The notes below the pieces were generated by a model, which was not told the DNA's origin, searched no databases, and saw only the letters and a list, made by a program, of their open reading frames with translations. Of a stretch of DNA of 10,222 bases, positions 8,716 to 10,222 are shown piece by piece. The position numbers and the translations under genes were made by a program. Source of the stretch: DASVHS01 sp038244815 (GTDB taxonomy: Bacteria; Acidobacteriota; Thermoanaerobaculia; Gp7-AA8); the NCBI GenBank assembly GCA_038244815.1, contig JBBRTB010000053.1:1-10222 (forward strand), read 5' to 3'. Positions within the stretch are counted from its first letter, which is position 1. Every line of letters starts with the position of its first letter.

Positions 8716-9969
8716 TCAGGCGGAGAAACCGGCGCGATCGAGCAACTCGCTGGCCTGCAGCGAAGCCTCGACGATCATCTTCGCCAGCGTGCGTGACGAG
8801 AGGTCGAAAGGGCTCTCGAAGAACAGCAGCGCATTCTTGAACGGATGGAGATGGACGATCTTCATGCCGATCGACATCTCCAGCGCGTTGGCGATGCGCC
8901 GGATCTCGCGCTCCAGGGTCTCTTCGTCGACGTGGGGAGCGAGTGCGTCGCGCGCCGCCGTGAGACCGGCGTGTTTCGCGCGCGCCGTGTCGCGGCTCTG
9001 CACGAAGCGGTTGTAGATCGTCAGGGCGATGGCCTGCGACAGCTCGTACGGCAGTCCGAGGTGATGGAGGGAGCCGATGGCGGGATGGAATCGATACGGG
9101 GCTTCGAACGAGGAGATGAAGGCCAGATCGCAGCCTCGATCGGACTCGATCATCGTCTCGGTCGGGTTATAGACGTCGCCGTCGATGAAGTAGTGCTTGC
9201 GGCCGTCGATCTCGACCGAGATGGGATTGAAGACCGACGGGATGGCCATCGACGCCGATGAGGCCCGAGACGGTTTTACACCCGCGACATAGCGATACCA
9301 GCCGCAGTCGCGCGCGTCGCGTCCGAAGACGATGGTCTGCGGTTGATCGAGGTCGGAGGCCAGGATGTAGAGCGAGGACCGCAGGGCCTCGAACGAATCG
9401 TTCTCGCCAAGGAGATCCTTGAACCATCGCTCCATGCCGCTGAGGACGTAGCGCGAACGAAAGACCAGCAGGTCGCTGAGATGGAAATGACGCAGGAGCT
9501 TGCGGAGCGTCAGGTCGTAGTTCGCGTTGATCACCGGTTCTTCCTTGCCGGCATCGGGACCGATGCCGCTGCCGGGAAAGAGCTCCGCGCCGGCGCGGAG
9601 ATTGACGGCGTTGCGCACGCGCCGGAAGTAGCCGCCGAATGTCGCGCGGCGCTTGCGGAAGATCGTCGATTGCGTGATGCGCGGGAGGCTCGAGCGGCGC
9701 CCGACGAACGAGTTGACCACGGAGGGCACGTCATAACCGGTGGCGGCCAGCGCGGCGAACACGCTGCCGGCCGATGAGCCGATGAGGATGCCGATCTCGC
9801 CTGGGGCAGGGGAAGCCGGAACTCCGAAGCCGGTCGTGAACGTGAAGCCGCGGTCTTCCAGCGCCGCCCTGACGCCAAGATGCCAGAAGATCGCTTTGAC
9901 CTTGCCTCCGGTCGCCCGCAGCGAGATGCGCCGGAAGTCTGCGGCCCGAAGCGGCGCCATTGCCTTCAT
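8716..9969 (-). CDS. Patatin-like phospholipase family protein
   Basis: 417 residues with the patatin Ser-Asp dyad: the nucleophile elbow GSSAG (G64-G68, S66) after a hydrophobic strand (IGILI), and the later DGD (D263-G264-D265, in YFIDGDVYNP). The segment GGKVKAIFWHLGVRAAL (21-37) aligns with the patatin oxyanion region (G-G-G-x-K/R-G ... HLGVL), but the first glycine is threonine (T20), so the loop is divergent. Patatins are lipid acyl hydrolases; the substrate here cannot be told. No signal peptide or membrane helix is seen, so it is probably cytosolic or membrane-peripheral. ATG 9969 and ATG 9960 are both possible; neither has a clear Shine-Dalgarno. It lies 96 bp upstream of korA on the same strand, but the korA spacer has its own control signals. 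The inverted IS copy upstream is co-oriented and could read into it. Confidence 0.85.
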   Translation of the reverse strand: MKAMAPLRAADFRRISLRATGGKVKAIFWHLGVRAALEDRGFTFTTGFGVPASPAPGEIGILIGSSAGSVFAALAATGYDVPSVVNSFVGRRSSLPRITQSTIFRKRRATFGGYFRRVRNAVNLRAGAELFPGSGIGPDAGKEEPVINANYDLTLRKLLRHFHLSDLLVFRSRYVLSGMERWFKDLLGENDSFEALRSSLYILASDLDQPQTIVFGRDARDCGWYRYVAGVKPSRASSASMAIPSVFNPISVEIDGRKHYFIDGDVYNPTETMIESDRGCDLAFISSFEAPYRFHPAIGSLHHLGLPYELSQAIALTIYNRFVQSRDTARAKHAGLTAARDALAPHVDEETLEREIRRIANALEMSIGMKIVHLHPFKNALLFFESPFDLSSRTLAKMIVEASLQASELLDRAGFSA

Positions 9970-9995
9970 TGTACGATCCGCGCCGAATCGTGCGA

Positions 9996-10090
9996 CGTCA
10001 TTCCGAGTGCCGCAGAGCGCGAGGAATCTGGGCGGAGGAGAGGGTGATTGTTCGCTTGGCCCCCGCCCAGATTCCTCGCCGTCTTCGCGG
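9996..10090. repeat. Interspersed palindromic (REP/MITE-like) repeat, right copy, interrupted by IS
   Basis: It opens with the outer motif CGTCATTCCGAG (9996-10007), identical to the reverse complement of 206-217. Perfect 17-bp arms lie at 10019-10035 and 10063-10079 around a 27-base loop, then CGTCTTCGCGG leads to the IS end. The loop differs from the left copy and the arms have GAATCTGGG instead of GAATCCGGG, so these are separate members of one repeat family. The outer right motif CTCGGAATGACG is absent here, as expected if the IS split it off. Confidence 0.8.
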
Positions 10091-10222
10091 CTTCTAATGA
10101 ACCTCCTGTGCCGGAGTGAGATGAAAGCCGAGAGTGGCGGCCTTTTTTTTCAGTGAGTTGAGGAGACGTTCGCGGTAGCGTTGCTCGTAGTAGTTGGCGC
10201 CGAGGTCTCGATACTCGGTTTT
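10090..10222 (-). mobile_element. End of IS110-like insertion sequence, right copy (inverted)
   Basis: Reverse complement of 7-139 with no difference that I can see. The boundary is at the repeat junction CGCGGC/TTCTAA near 10090-10093. Together with the left copy, the 10-kb segment is bracketed by two IS ends pointing inward. If the window is a whole contig, the ends may mark where assembly stopped at a multicopy element. Confidence 0.65.
10094..10222 (-). CDS. IS110-family-like transposase, C-terminal end (5' part outside window)
   Basis: Second copy of the transposase tail, 42 codons from the right edge to TAG at 10094-10096, encoding the same residues as the left copy from KTEYRDLG to PAQEVH. 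The frame is open and intact as far as seen, so neither copy shows decay. The gene reads toward the patatin gene on the same strand, with the palindromic repeat between them. Confidence 0.7.
   Translation of the reverse strand, partial: KTEYRDLGANYYEQRYRERLLNSLKKKAATLGFHLTPAQEVH

Overview
The window is GC-rich bacterial DNA, densely coded. It carries two large oxygen-labile 2-oxoacid:ferredoxin oxidoreductases around a small block of sensor-like genes, and both window ends lie inside a mobile element. The gene set (single-chain NifJ, fused-alpha KorA plus KorB, hemerythrin-like protein, tandem Usp) and the GTCATTCCGAG/GAGGAATC palindromic repeats fit an environmental bacterium such as an acidobacterium or a relative with flexible oxygen use. 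This placement is a guess from style, not a taxonomic assignment.

Layout. 1-139: last 44 codons of an IS110-like transposase on + and the element end. 138-217: interspersed palindromic repeat. 230-297: two arrays of 7-bp units. 297-3893 (-): nifJ. 3894-3997: spacer with two TGAC-N4-GTCA dyads and a GC-rich hairpin. 3998-4441 (-): a 147-residue cyclic-nucleotide-binding-domain protein without a helix-turn-helix. 4442-4562: divergent control region. 4563-5489 (+): tandem universal stress protein. 5535-6032 (+): hemerythrin-like protein, probably co-transcribed with usp. 6029-6892 (-) korB and 6889-8619 (-) korA: a coupled operon. 8620-8715: korA leader with a start-occluding hairpin, a perfect 20-bp palindrome and a GTGA-N6-TCAC site. 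8716-9969 (-): patatin-like phospholipase. 9996-10090: a second copy of the palindromic repeat. 10090-10222: the same IS110-like end again, inverted.

How the genes fit together. NifJ interconverts pyruvate and acetyl-CoA, and KorAB interconverts 2-oxoglutarate and succinyl-CoA, both through low-potential ferredoxin. Between them sit a putative small-ligand sensor (CNB), a nucleotide-binding stress protein and a putative di-iron O2-binding protein. GTGA-N6-TCAC-type dyads lie upstream of both nifJ and korA, suggesting shared control by a CRP/FNR-superfamily regulator encoded elsewhere. I infer an oxygen- or energy-responsive ferredoxin module. The sequence does not prove it.

Most notable non-coding observations: (1) the two IS ends sit at equivalent positions in two diverged copies of one palindromic repeat, as expected for an IS110-type RNA-guided recombinase that targets REP-like DNA; (2) a perfect 9-bp hairpin overlaps the korA Shine-Dalgarno and ends exactly at its GTG. 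Caveat: both ends of the window lie in the same repeated element, so this may be a complete contig broken at IS copies.
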